From NCBI GenBank assembly GCA_964035545.1, contig OZ037766.1:2215501-2279500 (forward strand): a DNA stretch of 64,000 nt, read 5' to 3'. This stretch comes from Bugula neritina (taxonomy: Eukaryota; Bryozoa; Gymnolaemata; Cheilostomatida; Bugulidae). The position numbers and the translations under genes are program-made. Position 1 is the first letter of the stretch, and each line of letters begins with the position of its first letter. Under the pieces are notes generated by a model. It worked only from the letters and a program-made list of their open reading frames with translations, was not told where the DNA came from and made no database searches. Below are positions 49,880 through 62,400 of this stretch, one piece after another.

Positions 49880-50330
49880 ACATGTGAATGTAATTAATTA
49901 CAATTACATGGGCATGTGTCAATTGCGATTACAATTATAATTACAGTTAAAAAGTAATGTAATTATTTATAATCACAATTACAAGGAAATATAATTAATT
50001 ACAATTGCAATTGGTTTGTTTTCATAAGGGATAAATAGAAGTTATGCAATACCACTTCTATAGGGTTCAACTACCAGGGGCAATTCTGACAGTGGTGAAC
50101 CACCTTTGTTATCAACAGCGATAGCATACCACATTCATCTAATTTAAATTTGTTATTTAACAGTAGGCATAGCAGGAAAAGTAAAGTTTTTAAAAGATTT
50201 CAAAGTTTGAAGTAATTGCCATGTAATTATAAAGTAATTGCAAAAATCAATTACATTAAATAAGTAATTAGTTACAATTACAATCAAATTGTTATACATC
50301 AATTACAAATTACATTCAATTACTTGAAAA
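49880..50330. repeat. Degenerate AATTACAAT low-complexity block
   Basis: Recurrent TAATTACAATTAC words in both halves, separated by a less repetitive stretch at 50030-50200. An old simple repeat by appearance. Confidence 0.8.
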
Positions 50331-51158
50331 AATGGAGATGCATGACACGTATCATAAATATATGACACGTGTACTTGTGATATATGCTGGCATCACCCAG
50401 CTAACTGTGGCAGCAGTAGAATTAAATAAAAATAAATAAGAATGATATCTTGCATGTAGAAAAGTTAAAGCATCATTTAAGCATCAAAATGTTTACTGGA
50501 AGTCATAAGTCAATCTTCAAATCTTTAATTGCTATCTTGAATTAAAAATAAAAAATATAAATATTCAAGTTATGCCAAATTTCCAATCTGTTTTACGTGC
50601 CATTTTATATTTGTAGTTTCATGTACAAGAGCTGTTGCCAGAAACACAATTTGAACTTTTGCATGAACATGTTATTTTGCGTGAGTGCAAACAAGTACCT
50701 AGATAAAACATTTGCAAAAGACCTGGTAGCTAGTAGACTACTGTTATAAGAAGTCATATTTGAAGTCAGTAAAATGCTGGCTTTGCACTGATATCTAATA
50801 ACAAATGCGGGTATAGGTGTGCTCCACCCTAGCCCCTCCCTGTTCTTGCATGCTGGCACCCTCACCAATAATAATGACTCATTACATACCCACCAGTCTT
50901 AGTACGTGAAAGAAATCTCAGCTGTCAGCTTGCTGATCAAAAGCACTTGAAACCTTTTGATTAGTGCTGCCACTACTACAATTTAGTCAATCAGCCTGTA
51001 TGGTGATTAATACTTGTTATTCAAAACTTATCCAAGTACAGTGATAGTCCAATTGAATTTCTCATTATCGTCCCAGAGCTCGTAAAATTTTATCCTATAA
51101 ATTATTTTGGAAAGTGGAGTTGAATAATTTTTTAAATCTGATTCTCTAACCCCTTCTC

Positions 51159-51240
51159 TTAGTACCCCTCTCCCTTTCTCTCTTAGTACCCCTCTCCCTT
51201 TCTCTCTTAGTACCCCTCTCTTTCTCTTCGTACCCATTTT
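51159..51240. repeat. 24-bp pyrimidine-rich tandem repeat
   Basis: About three copies of TTAGTACCCCTCTCCCTTTC plus TCTC. The minus-strand open frame reading RGVLREKG repeats is an artefact of this array. Confidence 0.9.
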
Positions 51241-52359
51241 ATTCTCTTAATGGGTACCCCATCCTCTTTCTCTCAAGGTACCTCTCTATTTCTCTCGGTG
51301 CTCATGAATTTTGGCTTCAGTTAAGATAGACGACTTCCAGTCTATATAGACCAGCATCAATATGTTCCACTGAGACGACCCCCAACTGATAAGTGTAACT
51401 ATATAATGATCATCTGCAGTGGCCCGAAGTCATTTTGTCCTACTTATAGCTTTTTTCAACAAGAATCATAGCCTAAAATATGTGAACTAAAATTTCACAG
51501 CAAACTCGGTACAATATAGAGCTTTCTTTATAGATATACTTATATAATATATTTATACATAATTCAACTGCCATCCAGAATTATTATTCAGGTGAAATAA
51601 TCCTATATGCTAGCATTAAAAGTCAAGTCAAGACTGCAAATATGTTATTACATGCTCCCTCTGTACATTATTAAGGTCTGAGTATATATTATATACTATA
51701 CATGCATACCATAACTATATAAAGCTAACATAAATAGAAACTTGTTTTACTAAACCTTTCTCAATTTCTACTATCAGTATATTAAATAGCCATGCGTATA
51801 ATGATTATGTTATTACTATACCTATAAAATATGCTAATTTTACTTGATGTATACATTTTCCTGAAGCTGAACAGATCTGACCATATTATCAGATGCAAAA
51901 TGGTATAGCTATAGCATATGTACTATAATATTGACAGCAAATTGTTTTGTTTTACTGTTAACAAGTTAACATACTAGTTACCATGCAGCGTTTAATTTTA
52001 GCCTATAACCAATGTTTAGCAGTAAAACAGTAGAGCATGCAGTATGAGAAAATACTACTCTATTATAGTATAATATATAATGTTCCAAGTATATTATAAT
52101 GTGAAGTATGAGGTAATTGCTTTTCAAACCACAAGCATCACACAAATGCCCCAGGCGCACATGTATTAAAATATAATTTTCAAAGGAGATGCTGTACATA
52201 TAATAAATATTGCATATAACAGTAAATTAGTATGGCACTTAAGGTGGGAGTAATTAAAAATGTAACTTCCAATTTAGGTATCGATATTTTTAAATTCAAC
52301 TTTCAATAAAGATGCTGTACATAATATATATTGCTTAGCAGTAAATTAGTATGACAATT

Positions 52360-52439
52360 AGTGGGCGTGACTTATAAATCCTGTATATAAGAGCTGCTGC
52401 TTTACCTTCAAATAGAAAGCACAAAAACTGAAACTACAT
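52360..52439 (+). promoter_or_regulatory. Promoter and untranslated first exon of peptide gene E
   Basis: TTAGTGGGCGTGACTTAT is followed by TGTATATAAGAG (TATA, about 52383) and a leader ending CTGAAACTACAT before GTAAGT at 52440. Closely parallels 40345-40524 ahead of gene A in element order, spacing and first-exon end. Confidence 0.7.
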
Positions 52440-53023
52440 GTAAGTAAAAGTTTAAATTACATATTATATTTTATTTTAGATATATTATTATACATATTAT
52501 TATTTAATATATTGCTGTAGGTATTGGTCTGTTTTTGAGCTTAATTATTTAAAATTTTGTACTATAACATTAAATTAATTAATTAATCAAGGTATATTAT
52601 TTTAACTTGAATAAAATACTAATTTCCATGATTCTTATAATACTTCATTGTTTTAATTACAAGCAGCATGATACTGGTACTGGCTGCCGTTCAATAGAAA
52701 TAAAAAATCGGATGTACAAGAAGAATAGAATTAATAACAAAACATAGCAAAGTGCACAAAAATATGTACATAATTACTGTTTATATATTTACTAGATAAT
52801 TTAATATATACTAACCTGTGACATTTGTATATAATATAATAGGAAGACAGGATTTCATATAAACTGCATAATTTGCACAACATATCTTAAAAATAAGTTT
52901 TGATTGCATTTTTAGCTAATGATTATTAGACGAAAACATTGTTGAAAGTTATACACAAAATATATCTTATGCTAAAATATGGCAAGTGTTGTTTGTTTAT
53001 TAATGATTTTGTTTTTAGCTAAA

Positions 53024-53221
53024 ATGAAGATTGCAAACTTTCATCTCTTACTGCAGAAGGTTGTCGTGCTGCTGTTGTGTCTGACAGCAGCTAGCTTTTC
53101 TGCTTCAGGTTACTGTAAATCAGATGCTGACTGCCCCCCTCAGAGACCTAAATGCGTACAAACTCCACGATTTTTTTTTCCTTATCGGAAATTTAGTGTG
53201 TGCAGTAATCCCGGTTATTAG
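53024..53221 (+). CDS. Secreted cysteine-rich peptide E
   Basis: 65 aa, starting at the ATG six bases after an acceptor (GTTTTTAG). The longer open frame from 52979 begins in the intron and was not used. The signal peptide MKIANFHLLLQKVVVLLLCL..SASG is followed by YCKSDADCPPQRPKC, 15 residues, C and SNPGY. The third loop is basic and aromatic (VQTPRFFFPYRKFSV), unlike acidic gene B. A run of nine T (53171-53179) encodes the Phe triplet and is a likely slippage site. Function unknown. Confidence 0.82.
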   Translation: MKIANFHLLLQKVVVLLLCLTAASFSASGYCKSDADCPPQRPKCVQTPRFFFPYRKFSVCSNPGY

Positions 53222-53774
53222 CATGCGGAACATGTATTCGACAACTCAACTTGGGATTAACCTATAACACTTCCTATAACGCCTTTAAGTAGAAGGAAAA
53301 ATTATTGTGGATATTCCGTTCAAAATAAAAAAATATATTGTTTGTCTTTACTTGAATACAATCGACTAGTTACGTTGTACAACAATATAGATTTGCAGTA
53401 AAACTTTGCTTTTATCTTTCTGAACTAAAAAAAACTTATAAAGCAACGTTTTTGTATATTATTAATTCACAATATACATCAACATAAAATTTCAAGTCAA
53501 GATTTTACAATATGATCTAAAAAGACATTAAAGGTTGACACATATTTAATCAAATAAATAGCCTGTCTTATATAGCTAATACATAGCATTAAATTCAATC
53601 AGCCATAATACATACGTATATAGCACAAATATTTATTATATTAATAGGTCCTTAAAGTATTTTTAGGAGGCATTCTTCAAATGAAGTTAAATAAACTTTG
53701 TAATAAGAATCATAGTTTTATAAGAGCATGTTTTGCACAAAATATTTAATAACTCTCAAAAAACTAATTTGCAG

Positions 53775-53850
53775 GTGGGTGTGGCTAATATGCATGTGGG
53801 TGTGGCTAATATGCATGTGGGTGTGGCTAACATGCATGTGGGTGTGGTTA
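53775..53850. repeat. 21-bp repeat with CACCC-type box, four copies
   Basis: GTGGGTGTGGCTAATATGCAT at 53775, 53796, 53817 and 53838 (the last is partial). The GTGGGTGTGG core resembles the GTGGGCGTG box in the promoters of genes A and E. It lies between genes E and F. Confidence 0.93.
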
Positions 53851-53958
53851 TAATAACAGGAAAATAGTTTGATGTATATTTATTTCAACTATTGCAATGT
53901 TTTCAGTAAGCATCTGCACTATATATGAAAGCATAGAACCAAAATTTTATTAAAAGTA

Positions 53959-54345
53959 CAGAGGAAAGCACTGCAACATTACTTTTAATAACAATTATGC
54001 AATAATAAACAACTCGCTAATTTTTATAAAGTACTTCATAGAACACTATTGCTATGATAATGTTAACCTTTTAGATTAACATTATTACTGTCTATTTACA
54101 AAGGTAGTACGAACCTGTTATACCTGTATACATAGTAGCTAAAAAGGAGAAATTTATACGTGTATAAAACATAATTTACACATCATATTTAAAAAAGGTT
54201 TTGATTGCATCTTAGCTAAATATCATTAGACGAACAGAGAAAAGTACTACAACATTAATTTTAATAACAATTATGCACTAATAAACAATTTGCTAATTTT
54301 TATAAAGTATTTCATAGCACACTATTACAATGATAATGTTAAACC
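53959..54345. repeat. Local duplication with a copied piece of the gene E intron
   Basis: 53959-54070 and 54234-54345 are copies of each other (shared ATTTTAATAACAATTATGC type words). 54113-54235 matches 52813-52940, the end of the gene E intron (TTTTGATTGCAT, TTAGCTAA, ATTAGACGAA). No coding exon follows this copy, so it looks like the remnant of a lost gene E duplicate. Confidence 0.75.
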
Positions 54346-56200
54346 TTTAGAGTTTAAATCAACAAAGAATTTGGATAATGACCTTGTGCTTACTTAAATG
54401 CTCTATCCTGTAGACAATGTCTATTCCCTAATAGGTGAAACTGATAAGTATTATGTCATATTAACATAGTAACATATTATTAAAAATTCTATTATTGTTT
54501 TTTTATAGTTGGCTGTATATATACCGTGTTTCTTACAAATATTTTATCTTAATATGTCAATTTAAAGTCATATTTAATATAATATTATATTGACACAAAG
54601 TGTAAATCATGTGACTTTGGCAACAGCTCATGCTTTTGTAGAGCTAAAAGCATATAATGGTATGGAATATAGATAAAAAGCTTTGGCATAGCTTTAACTT
54701 ATATATTTTTGCTCTATATTTTGGAAAAAATGAATTTAGGGGCTGACTTATGATTATATAGGTATAAATTTTGATGCTTGAATGATGTAGAACTTTACTG
54801 CAGACCAGATATATTACATTTTTAATTATACTGCTCTGTGTTGCCATACACGGTATATATCACAAGTGCACGTGTCACATACATAATACTTGTGATATGC
54901 GTCATCTGTCACTAACTACCACTACTGTTATAGTAGGGGACAATGACCTTATGTCAAGGTTATATCTGTGTCAGATGCAGAGGTCATGATAGCGACAGAC
55001 CTTTCATATAGAGGTTGTCGAAAAGTGGATAAGATATTTATAAACTGCTATAACACTTACATAAAACTCTCTATCTCTCTCTCACACACGCACGCACACT
55101 TGCACACACACACTCTCTCTATTTTCCACACATGCACTCTCTTTCTCTTCAGAATCATAGTGATGAGTTTTACTCTGTAGTTTTTCTAACTTTAAAAGGA
55201 AAAATAAACGTAACAGCAAAGTGCTATATTCAGTCAAGTCAAAATACCATACATGTTTTAACAACAATTCTTTTCAACAAGGAAAACTTTTTGGCACTTT
55301 ACAGTTTAGCTTCCTCATGTGATTAATTTTAGTAACTAAAGTGTGAAATTTACCATATAGGAATATTGATTTATCATCTTAAATTGACAGTTTCAAAACC
55401 TGCCTAATATATACAAACAACTAAATATATCTGCTCTATTTGTCTTCATCTTTTTGCTGTGGAAGCTGCAGGTTTGTAAAGCATGTACACACTTCATATT
55501 TAACATTTTATCCTTAAAACTCAACATTATACTATAACAGGGTTTTTTTATACGCTGCATATATAATATTCTATTGTTTAATTGCTAATTAAAATCAAGC
55601 AAAACTTTTGGCAATTTGTATATCATTCTATATATGCAACAGTTAAACAAAATATTGCACAGTATTTATAATTATATAAGCTAGCTATATTATATATGTT
55701 GTCACGTTATATATATCTATAACAGTATAGGGTTGCATATGTTCAGCTTCATTAAAATGTATACATAAATTAAAATTAGCATATTTTATAGGCAATAATA
55801 ACATAATTATTATACACAGCTAGAATATATACTAATTATAGTAGAAAGAGATGAGGGTTTAGTGAAGTACGTTTCTATTTATAGTATTGCTTTATACAAT
55901 TGAACGGTATGTAGTATACATAATACATACTCGCACGTGAATATTAATAAAGGGAGGAGCATATATTATTATTGATAGTAGAAGATTTTCAAACTTGATC
56001 TTTAGTCAAAACTATCAATGCTAACATATAAGAGTCTTACAACAAAATAAGAATTCTTGTATATATGAGTTAATTTTTGTTATGCAAATAATAATTTATA
56101 AGTATCACTGAAGAAAAGGTTTATTGTACTGAGTTTGCTGTGAAGTTTTAGTCAACACAAAATGTTATCTTTATCTTTAAATGCCCATACGTACCTCTGT
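54346..56200. other. Spacer ahead of peptide gene F
   Basis: AT-rich. A CACACACGCACG run lies near 55082-55110. The promoter of gene F should lie in 55900-56200, and ACATATAAGAG near 56030 is a candidate TATA box, but no first exon could be fixed. Confidence 0.35.
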
Positions 56201-56272
56201 TTTTGAAACTGCAATTCAATGGTCTTGTTATATTTGTCATTATATGCATTTCATTCCATTTCATGTTGTAGA

Positions 56273-56443
56273 ATGTCTACTCTGTTACTTCAACTGCTGA
56301 CCATGTTGCTGTCGCTGCTAGTAATGCTAGCTGCTGCCGGACCGATGCTATGTGATACGGATGCTGACTGCAATAACCCAATCTTTGTCTGTAGAGAAAG
56401 AATGATCAACCAGCACTGTCTTGGCATCTGCGTGTTTGGCTAA
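56273..56443 (+). CDS. Secreted cysteine-rich peptide F (five cysteines)
   Basis: 56 aa. The ATG is chosen because it follows an acceptor (CATGTTGTAG) by one base; the open frame upstream of it is intronic. The signal peptide MSTLLLQLLTMLLSLLVMLA is followed by MLCDTDADCNNPIFVC, then RERMINQHCLGIC and VFG. The spacing C-x5-C-x6-C-x12-C equals gene B, plus one extra cysteine in the last loop, which could allow dimer formation. Function unknown. Confidence 0.8.
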   Translation: MSTLLLQLLTMLLSLLVMLAAAGPMLCDTDADCNNPIFVCRERMINQHCLGICVFG

Positions 56444-59400
56444 GGTTTGGTAAAAAAATATAATTTTAGTTATCTTTATTTATATTAAAGATATTGAATA
56501 TTGTAAATAAGTTTTAGTGACAAATATCTTTGCATTTTTGTTCTTATCAAAGATATACTGTTTCAGGCTTTGGTTGGAACTAGTCACAGCAGATTAAAGC
56601 AGAGTTACTAGCTTCAACAAAGATTTCATACAAATTTCCTAAATAAAAACATACCTTGTTCCATATATATATATATATATATATCCTATTTTAAAAAATA
56701 AAAATGTGTTGCAATAACATATCCAAACTATGTGTTAATAGTGTCCAACAATAGCTCAGTTGACTGGTGGCTCTAAATATTTCTGGCCTGTTATAAATTT
56801 TAAATCTCAGTTTTTCAATCCTCAGTAACTATTGGTCACTGAATGTTTTCAAGTCTAAATGCAAAGTTTTAAACTTAGGTTAAATTTAATTTAAATTAAA
56901 GTGATGGTCTATAAAAACAACTATTGCTGCTAAAAAAAGTTAGAATTTATATTATCTCTTTATATATCACTTGCAAAGTTGTTCTCATTAATCTACATTC
57001 ATTATACCACGTGTTTATATCTCATATAATTGTATTAGTTGGAAGCAATATACCATTTCAGCTTACTCATTATGAAGTTGATGTCAAGTATAAAAGAATA
57101 ATACAAAATAACAAAATTATCATCATTTGACTTTCCACCAATGTGATGTTGGGGCTATAATCATTTATATCATGCAGACTGAATATTTGTTTGTATACTT
57201 ATTATAGTCCACTATTTCTATAGACCTATATTGAATTAAACATTGACAGCTGGCATAATTATCAATTAGTTGAAAGAAACAAGTTATTTGTAATAATATA
57301 ATAAACTCACTTGCATATATTATATGCTATAAAACTAATCATTATATAAGATGAATACACAGCTACTTCTTCATATGCTAAAGTGGAAAGATAACTCTTA
57401 TATTCCATAATGGGTAAATTAAATTATTAAAATATGCCAGCTTGGCCGCTGCTGTTGATGACATGGAGGTATAGTAATATTATATTTCTCTAAAGCTGCC
57501 AAATTAGTGACTATGGAAAGTTTCAGAGCTGACTCTGTTTATTTAGTAGCTGCTGACTCTATATGCTTTGTTAAGGCAGCAGCCAAAGCAATCGTCCCTC
57601 ATTTATCTAAGAATGAGAACCTAACTAAATTTCCGACATCTTTTGTAGGCCTACTACAAGATCTCTATGCTGAGCATACAACTTTGGTATATGTCATAAT
57701 TAAAAACAAAGATTGTTTATATAGAGATTAAATGTATAAACTTGTTTTCCTTTGGTTTAGCAAAGTCCATGCAGGGTTTAGCGAAACACATTTGCATAAT
57801 ATAACATTTAAATTCAGAGTTAAATTTACAAGCAATTCTGTTGATTGTAATTTAGTAACAGTCAAAGTTTCAGTGGTTTGAAAAATAGATTAAAAATACT
57901 ATTTGTAGGTAATAATAATGTTAAAGCTTCAAATATAAATATGCTTTTTATATATTGTGAAGCTTTCAAAATGATTAAATTATATAACTAGTTAAAGAAA
58001 GCTACTTTAGATTTTAATAATTTATGCTTCAGCAATGTTGAAAATTCTTTGCAGGGGAGATTACTCATTATACTGCAAAGTTATTAGAAATAAATCACAG
58101 CATTTATGTATCAACTTGCCAAAAATCTAAAGTATTTACCTTTTAGTGAGTTTTTTTTTATAGTTACCTGATAAATCATAAAATTCTAATTTCCCCAATT
58201 CTTTTCTTTTTTCCAGGTTTGTACAAGCTACATTGTCAACTTTGTGATTGACCACAAAAATCTCAGTTATTTCCAAATTTTATTTGTTAGTCAAATTACA
58301 CTTACAGTTGTCTAATTAAAGTATCAACCAGGGCTAGAAAACCTTTGTGTTTTTTGCAAACAACTGTTTTACAAAAAAGTAAAATGAATTAATTGAAGCT
58401 TGTGTGATTAATTAGTTTAAACTTGGCAGGTTTAAAGAATTCCAGGTGAAAAACAGCTGCCAAGTATTAATTTACGCAACATTAACCTATTTGATTTGAT
58501 TATCTTATTAGCATTCAACATCTACGCATCTAGAAATATATTCAAATGTAACGCAGCCCATTACATAGTTTTAGTAAAGTACCTCTTTGTTTTGTGTAGC
58601 TTCTACTGCATGGACTGCCTTGTTGTAAGCAGAAAATTAAGCATTGTAACATTATATATACAAGCTTACTACTGATATCTGCTATATAATTACAACTAGT
58701 TAGGCATTATTAAAAGCTCTAAATCTTTTGGATAAAACAACAGGATGTTCTACATATACAATTTCAAGAAAAAAAGTCATTTACAACCCTGGAAGATGCT
58801 GATAAACAAACCACGTTAAATTGAACTGCTTTAAACTTTGCAAGATTATATATTGTACACATTTAATGTTTATAAAATAAAAGCAAAAGCTATAAATAGC
58901 TAAAAGCTGTAATTAATTCAGAGGATTTATAACTTAATAGAACTGATAATCAAACCATGTTACATTGAACTGCTTTAAACATTGCAAGATTATATATTGT
59001 ACACATCTAATTTTTATACACAATGGTACTAAATAACATCAACAGCTGTAATTAGCTAAAAGCTATAATTAATTCAGAAAATTTATAACTTAATAGAACA
59101 GTTTGCAATTTGTATGGCAAAAGATAATCAATTATAGCCAGACTGCTTAATATTTTCACTACTTCACCCCGAGTTTTAAGAGGTCAATTTTTAGCAAATT
59201 TTTATTATGCCCCCATTTCTGTTTGCATTTCGTTGCATATCCTTAAGTTGAATTATAGACTGTGCAAATCCAAACTTATACTGGCAACATAGGATGAGTC
59301 AGCTAAATATAATATAGTAAAATACCTATATTAATAATAGCAGCTCCAGGTTATTTATATACTCGAGTATAATTAATGAATTAACCTATAATCTAGATAA

Positions 59401-62400
59401 ATTATGATTAAATACTATGACGAAACTTATATTGATGCACATTGGCAATAGGTTTGTATCTTGAGAGCTTCCAAATTGCACAATCAGTTGTCCAAAAAAG
59501 TTCACCAAAATTATTACCCGAGAAATAACAAAAGCTTTAAAAAGGAAATTGTGAAATGAAACTCTTCGCTGTTAATATTATTTTTTTATAATAATTAAAA
59601 CTAATGCATCATATTGACATAAAGCTCCCATATTTGTGTACAGCAATGATTCTTATTAAGTTATACCTTTATAACATACTATATATATGCTGCATGCAGA
59701 GCCACACAGTTTTTATATAATGCAATATTAGAGACATGCATTTTATGCTCTTTCAAATTGGGTAAAATATTTTGGAAATTATCTGAGAAGAGATTATATA
59801 AAGATCAGATATAAGTCCTGACAATTTGTTCCAAAGCAAATGTACATGTTTTTAACAGCTTTTTAAAGCAAAATGATTTCAATATATACAACTTTGCAAT
59901 ATATGAATATCTGCATGTTTACGAAATGATCCGAGAAAGTTGGTTTGAGTTTTTATGGTAGAAGAGTTTCACTGTTAAAAGTGTAGAATTATATAATTTA
60001 TACAAACCTACGCAGACTGTCTAATGATTGTAATTAAATACAACATACAGGAAGTTACTGTGTTGTTACATTTCCTCCTATTGATATTAGATTGGTTTAA
60101 GTGCAGAGAAAGCAACGTTGTATTTATTTAAACAATAGTTCATGAATATTTGACTATATTTTGAAATGCCTAAAGTTTACTTGACTTAATTGAAATCATA
60201 ACAACAATGTGAAGATTTGACATACGTGCAATTACATACAAACACAGTTATAAAGCTGGTGTGTTGACTTGACTTCTTATTAGTTAAAATGTAGGAAATT
60301 TTTTTAATATAGAAAAAAACTAAGCAAGTAATATTGCTTATTTAAATAATAGTCTAATAAGTTATAATATACTCTGACATTTGTTGGTTGTTTTCAGAAC
60401 TTTCATTATTGTCTGCGATATTCCAACCTGCAATTAGGTTGGTTTATTTGAAACATAATTGTAATATTTATGTAACTTTTCTCCACGTGCTTTGTTCTTG
60501 GCTTTGACAGGCAAATAACTAATCAGTGTAAAATCCAATTAACTATGAGCTTCCATAAACAGAGACAAATAATTATTTGCCTATTATTATATTTATTAAT
60601 AAATAGCTTTGTTTGTACTTTTCCTAACAATACACAGGAGGTTTTACAGTATTATTTAATTATATATTATAATCATTTGTAATTGTTTTAGGGCTATAAA
60701 CTATAGTAATAATTATGTTATTATAATTTAATGAATTAGATTTACCAATTATTCTGTCACTAATTAAATTGTTTTTTCCTTCGATTGTGTTGAACAAATA
60801 ATTAATCTTGGATTCAGCAATAAACACAAAAAGAGCTTAATTTGCATTATATAGCCACTTATAGGTTCTTCACAAGACAGACTAGATTGTAAGACTTGTC
60901 TTTTTATATTTTTGACAAATTATTTAATAGTATTCTATTTTCACAAATATATAGACTGAAAATCCTTTAAAATCTCTTAGTGTATACATAACCTAAGTTT
61001 TATAGCAGAAACCATGGCGACTTAACGAGCAAACATAAACAACCAGTTTTAGAAGACACTGGTATATACATAGATGTGCATTAGAGCATCTCCAACATAC
61101 TGTTATATGCAGTTGAATATTAATAGAATGTATAGCAATTATTAGACTTTCATGCAATGGAATTTGGTTTGTTGTCTCTTTAGTTGTAATATGCCTGGTT
61201 AAAATACATAGCTTCTTTACTCTGTAATACTTTACTAAGGAATAACCAAGCCTGCAGAAATGAAACATGAATTTGTATTGCACTACTTGACTAATGATGA
61301 TACCGACCATATAGTATTACAACTTTATTCCAATATTTGACTGCTTCGTGTATTAACAAATCATTTTGGTAGAGTAATTAATTACACAGTGATTGTTTCC
61401 TTTCTCTTCTTCAAAGGCTCTCATTTCAGTCATACATAGATAGAACCATGAAATTATGATAATTTTGTCTATTAATCATATGAAATGAAATAAAAAAGAA
61501 GTAAAATAAAAGACTATAATTAGTATGATAGCTGGAATGAATTCCGATTATTGGTACTTTTAGGTTTAAAATCAGTTTTGCTCCGGAAAACCCGAAGTTG
61601 TACATAATATAACAAGAAATAATTGCAATTGTAACATGAAAGAAAATTGTAATTAAAAAAGACTTAGAAAGTTACAATAAAAAACAGTGAAAGTTTTAAT
61701 TTTTATGAGAACCTCTTAACAAAGATATTTTAAGTATAAAACTAAGTTTAAAATAGTATTGAAGCTCCTTAACAAAAAACTGGTAAGGTTTGCTAATTTG
61801 TAGAAGAGTATAGCATAGGATCCTAACTATAAAAGTATTATCAACAGGTTTTATACTTTGTACTATATAATTGTCAGATGAATAAGTCAACAGAACATAA
61901 ATCACGACCAAAGAATGTAAGGAAATCTCTTTTTTGTTTTAATATGTTGATCCAGAGCAATTGAAAAAAAAAACATATACATTTTCAATTGCATTAATTA
62001 TACAAAGTAAAAACACTGAAAATTTTAAAAGAGTGCCCAGTTCAGTTGAGTCAATATTAAAATAGAATTAAATTATTGAATAATCCAATCAATAATTTAC
62101 TGCATTTCTATTAAACTAGAAATACTTTCTTTAATTTAAAATCACCAGTAAAAATGTAAATGCAAATTTAATTTATCAGCAACTTTTCAAGTTGATGTAT
62201 CAACTGTAAGAGTGTATAACTGTTATCAATTTAATTATATTGGTAATAACAAACTTATGTTTCGAAAATTATGTGGTTGTCAAATAAAAGAAACCAAATG
62301 CTAGTTTTCGTTTCTTTAGCGCTTCAACTGCTATATATATGTCTGTTGCTAAATGCATGTTGCCAGTTGCTACTTAAGCTATAGCCTGCAATTGAGTCAG

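Larger units (their letters stand above)
48706..52355. other. Long spacer with low-complexity blocks, no gene seen
   Basis: Contains an AATTACAAT-rich block (49880-50330), a 24-bp TTAGTACCCCTCTCCCTTTC repeat (51159-51240), and a TGACACGTGTACTTGTGATA motif at about 50362 whose inverted copy is near 54855. No peptide-family member was recognised here, though a copy with a damaged CxxDxDC motif could escape reading by eye. Confidence 0.4.

Noticed and set aside
51028-51237. Repetitive minus-strand frame (RGVLREKG units)
   Set aside because: Direct translation of a 24-bp simple tandem repeat, with no other coding evidence.
57507-57731. 74-aa open frame (MTMESFRADSVYLVAADSIC...)
   Set aside because: Reads somewhat like protein, but it has no splice-linked partner exons, no recognisable motif and no promoter context. 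A decayed mobile-element fragment is possible but cannot be shown.
60993-61310. 105-aa minus-strand open frame
   Set aside because: Composition is that of chance AT-rich translation, with no motif or splice context.
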